A DNA stretch of 64,000 bases from positions 1 through 64,000 of the forward strand of contig JALOCA010000002.1 in NCBI GenBank assembly GCA_023227965.1. The letters are read 5' to 3'. The DNA is from Lentimicrobiaceae bacterium. GTDB lineage: Bacteria; Bacteroidota; Bacteroidia; Bacteroidales; JALOCA01. The notes below the pieces were generated by a model that made no database searches, was not told where the DNA came from, and saw only the letters and a program-made list of their open reading frames with translations. Both the position numbers and the translations under genes were made by a program. Positions 51,443-60,566 of the stretch are shown here, piece after piece; position 1 is the stretch's first letter, and each line of letters starts with the position of its first letter.

Positions 51443-52145
51443 AATTTTGTTCTCCTATTGTTTAAGTTAATTTTTTGGTTTATTTTCTTTATTGTTTTCA
51501 TGTAGGGGAACTATCAAAAGCTATTCCAAAACCAAAATATTTACTAAATTGAATAAAAATGCGCCATATTGGCACTATTAATGGCCAATATATTAATATA
51601 TGCGCCATATTGGCACTTTGATTGTATATAATAATAAATTTATTCAAATAGTGAATATATAAACCTGTTATTATATATTTATAATAATCTGTTATTTTTT
51701 ACATACATAATTATATTTTAATGAATAATTGATATTTATATATGAATTATTAAAATATTACACATTATTTATCTTATTTTTTTAACGAGTTTTCCCAAGA
51801 TATTATCTCATTAATAGATAATAATAAATTTACAGCTAAAGTCTTAAAAATTAATCCTGATAACCTGAATTCGGGTTAAGGTTGCAAACCATTCTTATAA
51901 TATTTCAGCATGTTATATTTTGCAGTAGGTAATGAATGTTAATAGAATGTTGACTTTTAATAAAAGATTGTCCATGAGGCATTAATTACAACATAGTTTA
52001 TAGAAAGTGCTATAATAAAAAGTAAAAGCAAAAAATATTGGGTTTGTGCTTTTGGAATATACAAATTAAATTTTGATTTATGCAATAAGTCAATAAAAAG
52101 GCTGTTCTGGAAAGAACAGCCTTGGTGCTTTTTTTAAGATTTTAT
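51443..52145. other. Long AT-rich non-coding region upstream of hsp20
   Basis: Over 700 bases without a gene. It contains a direct repeat ATGCGCCATATTGGCACT at 51559-51576 and 51600-51617, 41 bp apart, each with a small inverted core (GCCA-TAT-TGGC). A TGGCAC-N5-TTGTA string at 51611-51626 resembles a sigma-54 -24/-12 site but faces away from hsp20. No CIRCE palindrome, tRNA or ORF above background was seen. Confidence 0.4.
52098..52123 (-). terminator. Terminator of the C1 peptidase gene
   Basis: AAGGCTGTTCT and AGAACAGCCTT pair around GGAA. On the minus strand the stem is followed by TTTTTATTG, 23 bases past the stop codon at 52146. Confidence 0.75.
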
Positions 52146-53351
52146 TTACAGGCGAAGTTTTTTATAAGTTCCTTTCGGAAGAGCATCTTTGTGAACCATA
52201 ATGGATATGGTTTTGTATTTTACATAAGCTTCGGAAGCATAAAAGTATCCGTCATAGATATTGGATGTATTCCATGAATTTTTCACCAGGTAATATTTTG
52301 TACCATTCTGGTCGTGAGCAAATCCTACTATCTGAATTCCGTGATCATCAGTAGTTTGATAGTTATCATAAGCTTCCTGGCGGATTTGAGGGGTGATAAT
52401 TTTTTCCTTACCCGGTTTTTCGAAAGTATAAAGTTGGTTGGTTTTTTCTTTTTCCGACAACTTATCCCATTTATCTCTTTCGGTTTTGGTCATCGCAGAA
52501 GTATCTGTTTCAGGCACTATGGCAACACCATTTTTCCACGAAAAACCTTTTTCGCTAACATCGGCTGCCCAGGCAATGCTGTAGCCGTTGCTTAAAGCAT
52601 TATCTATTACCAACATCATCTCGTCGAGGGGTAAATTATAAGAGGTTCCGTTAGCCCAGTTGTCAGGAAGTTCGATTGCAAATTTTTCGTAGAATGGATG
52701 ATGCAAAAACGACGTGATAGAAACATAATCACCAGCATATAAGCCAAGACTTTTGGCAAAATTTTCAGGTGTGTATTCTTTATTGTTATAGGTGAATTTT
52801 TCAGGAACTTCTCCCAGGTAAGCATCCAGGATTCCCAGGTAACCTTTAAACCAAACCGGGCTGATTTTATTGTTTTTATTCTTAATCACTCCGTCGAGGT
52901 AATCTTTTAATACTTCGTCCATTTCACCATGGATGGGTTTCTTTTCCCCAATGGTAAGTCCGGTATAAGATTGTTCAGGGATTAATCCGTAAGTAGCCAA
53001 AGTGTGTAATACGTCGTGGTTTTCGCCACCGCCACCAAAGTTGCATTCGCCGTGGTAACGAACATATTTTACGGCTTTTTCTTCATAAGCCTTACGAACA
53101 CAATACATTTCCGAGAAATCGTATTCTGGTTTTCCCATACGGAGCAATTCCGATTCGAGGAATGCAAGGGTGGAATAACTCCAGCAGGTTCCGGAACTGT
53201 ATTGATCCTTGACAGGAGTTGCTTTTACTTGTTTGTCAATGGTAAAAACATAACCGGAGTCCTTTTTTGCTTCGGTTTGTGCCAAAGTAGCCATGCTGAG
53301 CAACACTGCCACAGAAAGGGTAAATAAACGAATAAAACGTTGGAATTTCAT
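52146..53351 (-). CDS. C1-family cysteine peptidase (aminopeptidase C / bleomycin-hydrolase type)
   Basis: A 401-residue papain-fold enzyme with a signal peptide (1-24, ending SMATLAQ), so exported. The catalytic triad is C56 in SSGTCWSYSTLAFL, H337 in DDHGIQIVGFAHD and N358 in LVKNSWNT. The overall order matches PepC / bleomycin hydrolase, but those are cytoplasmic, so an envelope role is suggested here. A -7 box TATTTTTG precedes it at 53386-53393 and a terminator follows. It is divergent from aspS. Confidence 0.9.
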   Translation of the reverse strand: MKFQRFIRLFTLSVAVLLSMATLAQTEAKKDSGYVFTIDKQVKATPVKDQYSSGTCWSYSTLAFLESELLRMGKPEYDFSEMYCVRKAYEEKAVKYVRYHGECNFGGGGENHDVLHTLATYGLIPEQSYTGLTIGEKKPIHGEMDEVLKDYLDGVIKNKNNKISPVWFKGYLGILDAYLGEVPEKFTYNNKEYTPENFAKSLGLYAGDYVSITSFLHHPFYEKFAIELPDNWANGTSYNLPLDEMMLVIDNALSNGYSIAWAADVSEKGFSWKNGVAIVPETDTSAMTKTERDKWDKLSEKEKTNQLYTFEKPGKEKIITPQIRQEAYDNYQTTDDHGIQIVGFAHDQNGTKYYLVKNSWNTSNIYDGYFYASEAYVKYKTISIMVHKDALPKGTYKKLRL

Positions 53352-53385
53352 AATTTATAAAATTTATTAGGGTTATAATCAATGG

Positions 53386-53393
53386 CAAAAATA
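53386..53393 (-). promoter_or_regulatory. -7 box of the C1 peptidase gene
   Basis: TATTTTTG on the minus strand, 35 bases before the start codon at 53351. A full match to TAnnTTTG; the -33 element is not clear. Confidence 0.4.
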
Positions 53394-53455
53394 ATAAGAT
53401 TATTCTTTATGCCGACATTTTTAGTATTTTCGCAAGCTTAATAAAAATTAGGATT

Positions 53456-55201
53456 ATGCTACGGACACACACTTGCGGCGAGTTGAATATTAATGATATA
53501 AATAAAAAAATTATCTTGAGCGGATGGGTGCAAAAATCCAGAGACCTGGGGGGAATGACTTTTATTGATCTGCGCGACAGATATGGTATTACCCAATTAG
53601 TGTTCAACATGGAAACCAATGCCACGCTTTGTGAAAAAGCCCGTAAGCTGGGTCGTGAATTTGTTATTTCGGTAAGTGGAGCCGTAGCCGAAAGAAGCAA
53701 TAAAAACCTGAGAATGCCCACGGGTGAGATAGAAATCATCGTGGATAACATTGAGATTCTAAACGAATCGAAGCTTCCTCTTTTTACCATCGAAGATAAT
53801 ACTGATGGTGGAGAAGAGCTTCGTATGAAATACCGTTACCTCGATTTGCGAAGGAATTTTAATAAAAACAACCTGATACTCCGCCACAAAATGGCAATAG
53901 AAACCCGTAATTATTTGAATAATATTGGTTTCTTGGAAATAGAAACGCCATATCTTATTAAATCAACGCCTGAAGGTGCCCGCGATTTTGTGGTGCCAAG
54001 TCGGATGAATGCGGGCGAATTTTATGCTTTGCCACAATCACCACAGCAGTATAAACAATTGCTGATGGTTGCCGGGTTCGACCGTTACTTCCAGATTGTA
54101 CGTTGCTTCCGCGACGAAGACCTGCGTGCCGACCGTCAGCCGGAATTTACCCAAATTGACTGCGAAATGTCTTTCGTTACCCAGGATGACATCCTCGATA
54201 CTTTTGAAGGACTTACCCGCCAGCTTTTTAAAGCCGTCAGGGACATAGAGATTGGCAAACTTCCACGTATCCCTTTTTCGGAAGCAATAAAACTGTACGG
54301 CAGTGACAAACCGGATATCCGTTTCGAAATGCAGTTTGTTGAACTGACAGATATTGTCAAAGGCAAGAATTTTAAAGTGTTTGATGATGCCGAGCTGGTG
54401 GTGGGAATTTGTGCCACAGGTTGTGGCGAATACACCCGCAAGCAATTGGATGCGCTTACCGATTTTGTGAAAAAACCACAGGTTGGTGCCGGTGGATTGA
54501 TTTACGTGAGATATCAAAATGACGGACAGTTGAAATCTTCGGCGGATAAGTTTTATTCTACTGATGACTTAAAAGCCTGGGCTGAACGCTTTAATGCTCA
54601 ACCCGGTGATTTGATGCTGATTCTGGCAGGTACTACACCCAAAACCCGTAAAGCCCTTTCTGAACTACGCCTCGAAATGGGAGAACAGCTCGGACTGCGT
54701 GATAAAAATAAATTCTGCCCGCTTTGGGTTGTTGACTTTCCTTTGCTTGAATGGGACGACGAAACGCAGCGTTACTACGCTATGCACCACCCGTTTACCG
54801 CACCTAAACCTGAAGATATTCCTTTCCTTGAAAGCGATCCGGGAAGAGTACGCGCTAATGCTTACGATATCGTAATCAATGGTGTGGAAGTTGGTGGCGG
54901 TTCCATCCGTATCCATAACAAAAATTTGCAGAAGAGAATGTTCAGCGTTCTTGGGTTTACGGATGAAGATGCACAAAAACAGTTTGGATTCCTGATGAAT
55001 GCTTTTGAATACGGCGCACCTCCTCACGGTGGCATTGCCTTTGGCTTCGACCGCATGTGCACACTTTTTGGTGGTGGCGATTCTATCCGCGATTTCATGG
55101 CTTTCCCCAAAAATAATGCAGGCAGAGATATTATGTCTGACTCTCCGGCTCCTATTTTTGACGAACAATTAAAAGAGTTACATCTGAAAACCACTGTATA
55201 A
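53456..55201 (+). CDS. aspS: Aspartyl-tRNA synthetase
   Basis: A 581-residue class II synthetase. The N-terminal OB anticodon-binding domain (1-110; [20 protein letters not shown]) precedes motif 2 ([20 protein letters not shown]) and motif 3 ([16 protein letters not shown]) of the catalytic core. A bacterial GAD insert lies at about 290-410 with the FPLLEWDDE segment. The protein is typical in length. It is followed 7 bases later by an acyl-ACP thioesterase gene, likely in the same transcript. Confidence 0.96.
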   Translation: MLRTHTCGELNINDINKKIILSGWVQKSRDLGGMTFIDLRDRYGITQLVFNMETNATLCEKARKLGREFVISVSGAVAERSNKNLRMPTGEIEIIVDNIEILNESKLPLFTIEDNTDGGEELRMKYRYLDLRRNFNKNNLILRHKMAIETRNYLNNIGFLEIETPYLIKSTPEGARDFVVPSRMNAGEFYALPQSPQQYKQLLMVAGFDRYFQIVRCFRDEDLRADRQPEFTQIDCEMSFVTQDDILDTFEGLTRQLFKAVRDIEIGKLPRIPFSEAIKLYGSDKPDIRFEMQFVELTDIVKGKNFKVFDDAELVVGICATGCGEYTRKQLDALTDFVKKPQVGAGGLIYVRYQNDGQLKSSADKFYSTDDLKAWAERFNAQPGDLMLILAGTTPKTRKALSELRLEMGEQLGLRDKNKFCPLWVVDFPLLEWDDETQRYYAMHHPFTAPKPEDIPFLESDPGRVRANAYDIVINGVEVGGGSIRIHNKNLQKRMFSVLGFTDEDAQKQFGFLMNAFEYGAPPHGGIAFGFDRMCTLFGGGDSIRDFMAFPKNNAGRDIMSDSPAPIFDEQLKELHLKTTV

Positions 55202-55208
55202 TATTTTC

Positions 55209-55946
55209 ATGGAAAATTTAAAGCCGGTTTGGGAAGACCACTATACCGTAAACTGGTACGAAGCTGATCCCAGAAGCAGGGCTTCGCTGGTTACCATTTT
55301 AAATTATCTGCAGGAAACTGCCTGGCGGCATGCCTGCCATCTGGGATTTGGATTCAGAGAAGGTAACGAAATCAAGCTGGCATGGGTAGTGATAAGACAT
55401 ATGATTCACATTCACCGATATCCGAACTGGGGTGAAGAAGTGATTGCAAAAACATGGCCCAGCGGAGTGGATGGCTTGTATGCCCTTCGTGATTTTGAAA
55501 TTTTCAGCTTGGAAGGGGAACTGCTGGTATCGGCAAGTTCGTGGTGGCTTATCATTGACATGAAAACCCGTAAAACGCAATCGCCTGAAATGATTGAGAA
55601 TGTTGATTCTTTGGTAAATATGAAAAAAGCCATCGAAGAAACGCCTCCCAACCTGGATGTGAACGGGAATTTTGAACGTATTGCTATGCATACTGTGAAT
55701 TATACTGAATTAGACATGTATCGGCATGTTAATAACTCCCGATATGCCGAATGGCTTCTGAATGCCTTGCCTCTCGAATGGCATAAAACACATTCCATCA
55801 GGGAATTTGTTATCGAATATCTGCACGAGTGCAAGCTGAAAGATGAAATAACGATTGAAGCAAACTTTTCTACACCAGATCAATTTAATTTCAGAGGGAT
55901 ACGGAGTAAAGATGACAAAATGGTGTTCCGCGTGCGAATTTCCTGA
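55209..55946 (+). CDS. Acyl-ACP thioesterase (FatA/FatB type)
   Basis: A 245-residue double hot-dog enzyme that releases fatty acids from acyl carrier protein. The N-terminal half has NWYEADPRSRASLVTILNYL and the C-terminal half has YTELDMYRHVNNSRYAEWLL, with the Asp, His and Asn that make up the active site in plant and bacterial FatA/B. Its size fits the bacterial form. It lies 7 bases after aspS, so it is probably co-transcribed. It may tune free fatty acids in the cell. Confidence 0.88.
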   Translation: MENLKPVWEDHYTVNWYEADPRSRASLVTILNYLQETAWRHACHLGFGFREGNEIKLAWVVIRHMIHIHRYPNWGEEVIAKTWPSGVDGLYALRDFEIFSLEGELLVSASSWWLIIDMKTRKTQSPEMIENVDSLVNMKKAIEETPPNLDVNGNFERIAMHTVNYTELDMYRHVNNSRYAEWLLNALPLEWHKTHSIREFVIEYLHECKLKDEITIEANFSTPDQFNFRGIRSKDDKMVFRVRIS

Positions 55947-55968
55947 CACTAAAAAACGTTAATTTAAT

Positions 55969-56052
55969 CATTATACTGACAAATTTTACATTAATTCAGC
56001 CATTATACTGACAAATTTTACATTAATTCAGTCATTATACTAAAAATTTTAC
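55969..56052. repeat. 32-bp tandem repeat, two and a half copies
   Basis: The unit CATTATACTGACAAATTTTA plus 12 more bases occurs at 55969-56000 and 56001-56032 with one difference, and a partial copy follows at 56033-56052. It lies directly before the -7 box TATTTTTG at 56053. Confidence 0.8.
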
Positions 56053-56060
56053 TATTTTTG
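56053..56060 (+). promoter_or_regulatory. -7 box of the DUF4143 ATPase gene
   Basis: TATTTTTG, a full match, 13 bases before the ATG at 56074. Transcription would start within a few bases of the start codon. The tandem repeat lies directly upstream where regulators usually bind. Confidence 0.5.
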
Positions 56061-56073
56061 TAAAAAAACAGAA

Positions 56074-57207
56074 ATGGAAAATATTCACCGTTTATTACAA
56101 AAAGTGATTACCGAAAATCTGACTTCAAATAAAGTATGTATGTTGCTTGGAGCCAGAAGGGTTGGCAAAACCGTATTGATTAAAGAAATCCAAAAATCAT
56201 TTCAGGGAAATGTGATGTATTTGAATGCGGAAGATATACCTACCCGGCAGGTGCTTATGGAAAGAAGCATCTTTAATTATCAAAGATTACTTTCGGGTGT
56301 AGATTTATTAATTATTGATGAAGCACAAACGATTAAGGATATTGGCAAAATTTTAAAACTAATTGCCGATGAAGTTGAAAATATTAAAATATTGGTAACC
56401 GGTTCTTCCGCATTTGACTTATTAAATCTTACCGGAGAACCTTTAACGGGCAGAATGAAAGTTTTTTATCTGTATCCTTTTTCCCAATCAGAACTTAGTT
56501 CGTCGGAAAATGTTATTCGGATTAAGCAAAGTCTTGAGGAAAAACTTATTTATGGAGTTTATCCGGAAGTATATTTGTATAACTCTTATGACGAAAAGAA
56601 ACAATATTTGTATAATCTTGTTAATTCCTATTTATTAAAAGATATTTTAGCACTGGATGGTTTGCGGAATACTTCTAAAATGTTTGATTTATTGAAACTA
56701 TTGTCATTTCAGGTGGGAAAGGAAGTAGTTTATGATGAATTGGCAAAACAATCTCAGCTAAGTAAAAATACTGTAGAAAAATACATTGAATTATTATCAA
56801 AAGCTTTTGTTGTATTCAAACTTGGCGGATTCAGCAAAAATCTCAGAAAAGAAATCAGAAAGGCAAACAAATGGTATTTTTATGATAATGGGATACGTAA
56901 TACATTGATATCTAATTTTAACCCTCTTTCATTACGAACGGATACAGGAGAGCTATGGGAAAATTACATCATCAGTGAAAGGATGAAAAAAAATTCTTAT
57001 AATCAGCAAAATGTAAACTATTATTTCTGGCGGACATATGATCAACAGGAAATAGACTTTCTTGAAGAGTACGATGAAAATCTGAAAGCTACAGAAATAA
57101 AATGGAAATCAAAAGAAGTTAAAGTACCAAAAGCTTTTAAAGATGCTTACCCGGAAGCAAAGTTTCAGGTAATAAATCCGATGAATTATCTTGATTGGAT
57201 TTCATAG
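56074..57207 (+). CDS. AAA ATPase with C-terminal DUF4143
   Basis: A 377-residue ATPase of a type common in Bacteroidota. Walker A GARRVGKT at 26-33, Walker B LLIIDEAQ at 78-85, a sensor segment ILVTGSSAFDLLNL and a DUF4143 domain (about 190-330; KWYFYDNGIRNTLISNF) with a winged-helix-like region before it. These ATPases often carry nuclease-like ends and appear in variable genome regions, but their function is poorly known. The tandem repeat before the gene and an isolated promoter fit an accessory gene. Confidence 0.85.
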   Translation: MENIHRLLQKVITENLTSNKVCMLLGARRVGKTVLIKEIQKSFQGNVMYLNAEDIPTRQVLMERSIFNYQRLLSGVDLLIIDEAQTIKDIGKILKLIADEVENIKILVTGSSAFDLLNLTGEPLTGRMKVFYLYPFSQSELSSSENVIRIKQSLEEKLIYGVYPEVYLYNSYDEKKQYLYNLVNSYLLKDILALDGLRNTSKMFDLLKLLSFQVGKEVVYDELAKQSQLSKNTVEKYIELLSKAFVVFKLGGFSKNLRKEIRKANKWYFYDNGIRNTLISNFNPLSLRTDTGELWENYIISERMKKNSYNQQNVNYYFWRTYDQQEIDFLEEYDENLKATEIKWKSKEVKVPKAFKDAYPEAKFQVINPMNYLDWIS

Positions 57208-57225
57208 TATCAAAACAGCTTATCT

Positions 57226-58479
57226 TTGCAAAAAATTTTCGCCTTGCAATCTATTGAAATTATGTCGCCAGTAGGCTCATATGAGAGCCTGATGGCTGCC
57301 TTACAAGGTGGAGCGGGATCGGTGTATTTTGGTGTTGGCAAACTCAACATGCGCTCCCGTTCTTCTGCTAATTTTACCCTCGACGACCTTAAAAAAATCG
57401 CTTCCCTTTGTAACAAAAAGGGTGTAAAGACTTATATTACACTAAATACCATCATTTTTGACAACGAACTGGACGAAATGCACCACATAGTGGATGCCGC
57501 CAAGGAAAACGGTATCACTGCCATCATCGCTTCCGACCTTTCGGTGCTGGAATATGCCCGCCAACAAGGTGTGGAAGTTCATATTTCCACCCAATGCAAC
57601 ATCACCAACACTGAGGCTGTAAAATTTTATTCCCAATACGCTGATGTGATGGTAACTGCACGTGAGCTAAACCTTGAGCAGGTTGCTGCAATCATTAAAA
57701 ATATCAAAGAACAAAATATCTGTGGCCCTTCCGGGAAACAGGTTAGGATAGAAATTTTCTGTCACGGAGCACTTTGCATGGCCATTTCCGGCAAATGTTA
57801 TCTGAGCCTCGACAATTTTCATGCTTCGGCAAACCGTGGTGCTTGCCTACAGCCTTGTCGCCGTTCGTACGTGCTTACCGATAAAGAAGAAGGTTACCAG
57901 ATTGAAGTGGATCACGATTACCTGATGTCGCCCAAAGATTTGAAAACCATTGGTTTTTTAGATAAGATACTACATGCCGGAGTTTCTGTTCTGAAAATTG
58001 AAGGACGGGGGCGCAGTGCCGATTACGTAAAAACCGTTACTCGTTGCTACCGCGAAGCCGTGGATGCCTATTTTTCCGGAGAATTTACTTCCGAACACAT
58101 AGCCCGCTGGGACGAACAATTGAAAACCGTTTACAACAGAGATTTCTGGGACGGTTATTACCTGGGACGTAAAATGGGTGAGTGGACAGAGCAATATGGT
58201 TCGCAGGCTACCCAAACCAAGGTTTACGTCGGCAAAATCAATAACTACTTCAGTAAACTGCATGTAGCAGAAATTAAAATTGAAACCCAAACGCTGAATG
58301 TTGGCGATGAATACAAAATCATAGGTTCAACCACCGGGGTGCTGGAAGGCATTGTTGAAGAGATTCGGCTGGAAGATAAATGCATTGCAACCGCCGGAAA
58401 AGGCGATGTGATTTCCATGCCTGTGCCGGGAACGGTACGCCGTGCCGACAAACTGTACAAAATCATTTCTAATTTTTAG
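57226..58479 (+). CDS. U32-family peptidase / RNA-modification-type protein
   Basis: A protein of about 417 residues in the U32 family, whose members include RlhA and TrhP that hydroxylate RNA, as well as collagenase-like proteins. Motifs are IEIMSPVGSYESLMAALQGG, FCHGALCMAISGKCYLS, NRGACLQPCRRSYVL and VLKIEGRGRSADYVKTVTRC, with the conserved Cys residues that can hold an Fe-S cluster. The conserved block starts so near the N-terminus that the start must be a TTG at 57226 or 57244 (the first ATG at 57262 would cut it). A TATCTTTG box (57221-57228) overlaps the first. Confidence 0.85.
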   Translation: MQKIFALQSIEIMSPVGSYESLMAALQGGAGSVYFGVGKLNMRSRSSANFTLDDLKKIASLCNKKGVKTYITLNTIIFDNELDEMHHIVDAAKENGITAIIASDLSVLEYARQQGVEVHISTQCNITNTEAVKFYSQYADVMVTARELNLEQVAAIIKNIKEQNICGPSGKQVRIEIFCHGALCMAISGKCYLSLDNFHASANRGACLQPCRRSYVLTDKEEGYQIEVDHDYLMSPKDLKTIGFLDKILHAGVSVLKIEGRGRSADYVKTVTRCYREAVDAYFSGEFTSEHIARWDEQLKTVYNRDFWDGYYLGRKMGEWTEQYGSQATQTKVYVGKINNYFSKLHVAEIKIETQTLNVGDEYKIIGSTTGVLEGIVEEIRLEDKCIATAGKGDVISMPVPGTVRRADKLYKIISNF

Positions 58480-58491
58480 CAAGAACAATTT

Positions 58492-59334
58492 ATGGAACTT
58501 TGTAATTTTCATACACATACCACCTATTGCGATGGCAAGGCGGCTCCGGAAATGTATGTAGAAGAAGCCATCAAACAAGGTTTTACTGCCCTGGGTTTTT
58601 CCGGTCATGCGCCTTATCCTTATGAAAATGATTTTGCCATTTGTTACGAAAAGCTGGATGATTACTGCAACCATATCCGCAGACTAAAAGAAGAAAACAA
58701 GGAGCTAATAGAGATTTACCTCGGACTGGAAACCGATTATATTCCGGGAATTACTACGGATTTTGCTGCGCAACGCAGGCAAAGTAACCTGGAATACCTT
58801 ATTGGCTCGGTGCACCAGGTACAAAATATTGATTATCCGGAGTTATGGTTTATTGATGGTCCGCACGTGAAAAGTTACGACGATGGCTTGCGGGATATCT
58901 TTAAAAACGATGTTAAAAAAGCCGTTACTTCTTTTTATCATCAAACCAACGAGATGATACTTACCCAGGAGTTTGATGTGTTGGGGCATTTCGATAAGAT
59001 AAAAATGCACAACCACAATCGTTACTTCCTGGAAACGGAGCCCTGGTATGTGAAACTGGTGGACGAAACCATAGATTTAATATCCAGAAAAGAGCTCATT
59101 GTAGAGGCAAATACCCGTGGTGTTTACACAAAACGATTCAATGGCACTTATCCTGGTGTGGAAAAACTGGAGAAGCTATACATGAAGAAAGTTCCAGTGC
59201 TCATCAGCAGCGACGCTCATGCACCTGCCGAAATCTCCGCCGAATTTGAAGAAACCCGTTACCTATTAAAACATATTGGCTTTCGCAAGCAGATGCGGCT
59301 TACCGCCAATGGCTGGGAAAAAACGGATTTGTAA
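58492..59334 (+). CDS. PHP-domain histidinol-phosphatase-like protein
   Basis: A 280-residue PHP phosphoesterase. Metal ligands are in NFHTHTTYCDGK (H7, H9), GFSGHAPYPYEN, IGSVHQVQ, FDVLGHFDKIK and the C-terminal SSDAHAPAEI. The layout matches HisK-type histidinol-phosphatases, but other PHP phosphatases look alike, and no his genes are adjacent. It starts 12 bases after the U32 gene and probably shares its transcript. It ends 5 bases before a convergent M48 lipoprotein gene. Confidence 0.8.
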   Translation: MELCNFHTHTTYCDGKAAPEMYVEEAIKQGFTALGFSGHAPYPYENDFAICYEKLDDYCNHIRRLKEENKELIEIYLGLETDYIPGITTDFAAQRRQSNLEYLIGSVHQVQNIDYPELWFIDGPHVKSYDDGLRDIFKNDVKKAVTSFYHQTNEMILTQEFDVLGHFDKIKMHNHNRYFLETEPWYVKLVDETIDLISRKELIVEANTRGVYTKRFNGTYPGVEKLEKLYMKKVPVLISSDAHAPAEISAEFEETRYLLKHIGFRKQMRLTANGWEKTDL

Positions 59335-59339
59335 GCTGT

Positions 59340-60149
59340 TTACGGTAAACTATTTTTAAATTCCTGGTAACGTTCAGGAAAAGTACTTTTATGCACGCCA
59401 CCAAGCCCGTTAAAAACTTCATTGATTTTTTCGAGACGCTTTTCGTCGGAAGGATGTGTACTCAAAAAAACAGGTACCTGCGACTGTCCCATCATTTTTG
59501 AAAAGAAATCGCCAAGGCTTGCTGCATCGTATTCCGTTTTATACAAATATTTTACAGCATATTCATCGGCTTCGTATTCGTCGTCTCGGCTGAAGGCGAG
59601 CGATGATAAGCCTTCTGCCAAACCTGCAGCTACGCTGGCAATGGTGGAAGGACTATCGCCAAGCACTGCACTTAACAGAATGTCTATGCCATACGTATAA
59701 GTCAATTGTTTGGTAGAATGGCGGCGGTCGGCATGAGCCATTTCGTGTGCCATTACTCCGGCAAACTGGGCTTCATTATCTAATAACTTGATTATTCCTG
59801 TATAAACGTAAATATTTCCACCCGGCACACAAAAAGCATTGACTACCGTATCATTTTTGATAATACGGCATTTCCATCCAAAGTCGTTGGCGTGTTTTAA
59901 TTCCCCTAAAGCAAGAATGGTATTTCGAATGCGATACAGATGCTTGTAAGCCGTTGGATACTGTGTGGAATCGAGCAACGGATATTCCTGTGGTTTGCTC
60001 AAAATTTCCTGGTCAACCTGGTTGCCGAAAGTGATATCATCCTGAAGGGAGAAAATATTGATGCCTCCGCTATCCTTGGAGCAGGAAATAGTTACCACCG
60101 ATAATATTAGTACCAGAAACAGGGATTTAAAAGTGATAAGGTTTTTCAT
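59340..60149 (-). CDS. M48-family metalloprotease lipoprotein
   Basis: A 269-residue zinc protease. The start was placed at the ATG at 60149, which gives a proper signal peptide and lipobox (VVTISC, C23). Zinc motif HEMAHADRRH with H135, E136 and H139, and the third ligand in EYEADEYAVKYL near E193. The YfgC/Oma1-like fold and the lipid anchor point to quality control at the envelope. A short hydrophobic loop lies at about 170-182. It ends 5 bases from the convergent PHP gene. Confidence 0.88.
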   Translation of the reverse strand: MKNLITFKSLFLVLILSVVTISCSKDSGGINIFSLQDDITFGNQVDQEILSKPQEYPLLDSTQYPTAYKHLYRIRNTILALGELKHANDFGWKCRIIKNDTVVNAFCVPGGNIYVYTGIIKLLDNEAQFAGVMAHEMAHADRRHSTKQLTYTYGIDILLSAVLGDSPSTIASVAAGLAEGLSSLAFSRDDEYEADEYAVKYLYKTEYDAASLGDFFSKMMGQSQVPVFLSTHPSDEKRLEKINEVFNGLGGVHKSTFPERYQEFKNSLP

Positions 60150-60372
60150 CCGAAAATAATTTGTTATTAATATGCCGGATGGAGCTCGCATGTAATTATT
60201 TTCATGCAGGTTTGTGTTTTTATATAAACATGCTCGGTTCATATCTTTATTTTTTAAGTCATAACATTTCAAAGATAATTATTTTTTCGACAGGTTAAAA
60301 ATACAATTTTTGCCTTAGGCGAGCCCCTTTTTTTGACAAAAAACATCTATTTACCAGATTATTTTCTCCTTT

Positions 60373-60405
60373 TTGTTCATTAATAGGAAAATAACATTAC
60401 CTTTG
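60373..60405 (+). promoter_or_regulatory. Promoter of the DEAD-box helicase gene with a long leader
   Basis: TTG at 60373-60375 and a perfect -7 box TACCTTTG at 60398-60405, spaced 22 bases. The ATG is at 60567, so the leader is about 155 bases. Long structured leaders are typical of cold-induced helicases. Bases 60150-60372 hold no other feature. Confidence 0.5.
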
Positions 60406-60509
60406 CCGCCATTTTCAGCGGGACGGAAACGGATGGTTGGTACACTGGCATCTTTCTTAATAAAAATATACGTTTTTCTCCCGTATTATCAATTATAATT
60501 TTAAAAATC

Positions 60510-60548
60510 ATTCCGTTCATAAGTCAGTAATTTTTGTGGAAACGGAAT
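60510..60548 (+). promoter_or_regulatory. Leader hairpin just before the helicase ribosome site
   Basis: ATTCCGTT (60510-60517) pairs with AACGGAAT (60541-60548). The ribosome site AAGGAGA starts 6 bases later at 60554. Such a stem could control access of ribosomes, for example with temperature. No known RNA family was recognised. Confidence 0.4.
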
Positions 60549-60566
60549 AATACAAGGAGAAATTTA

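Noticed and set aside
51443..51560. CIRCE/HrcA operator before hsp20
   Set aside because: No TTAGCACTC-N9-GAGTGCTAA or close form was found in the upstream region.
51611..51626. Sigma-54-like -24/-12 site TGGCAC-N5-TTGTA
   Set aside because: One mismatch in the -12 part, part of a repeated block, and no plus-strand gene follows for about 1.8 kb, so it was not listed as a promoter.
55969..56052. CRISPR array
   Set aside because: The 32-bp units are directly adjacent with no spacers, only two and a half copies, and no cas genes are present.
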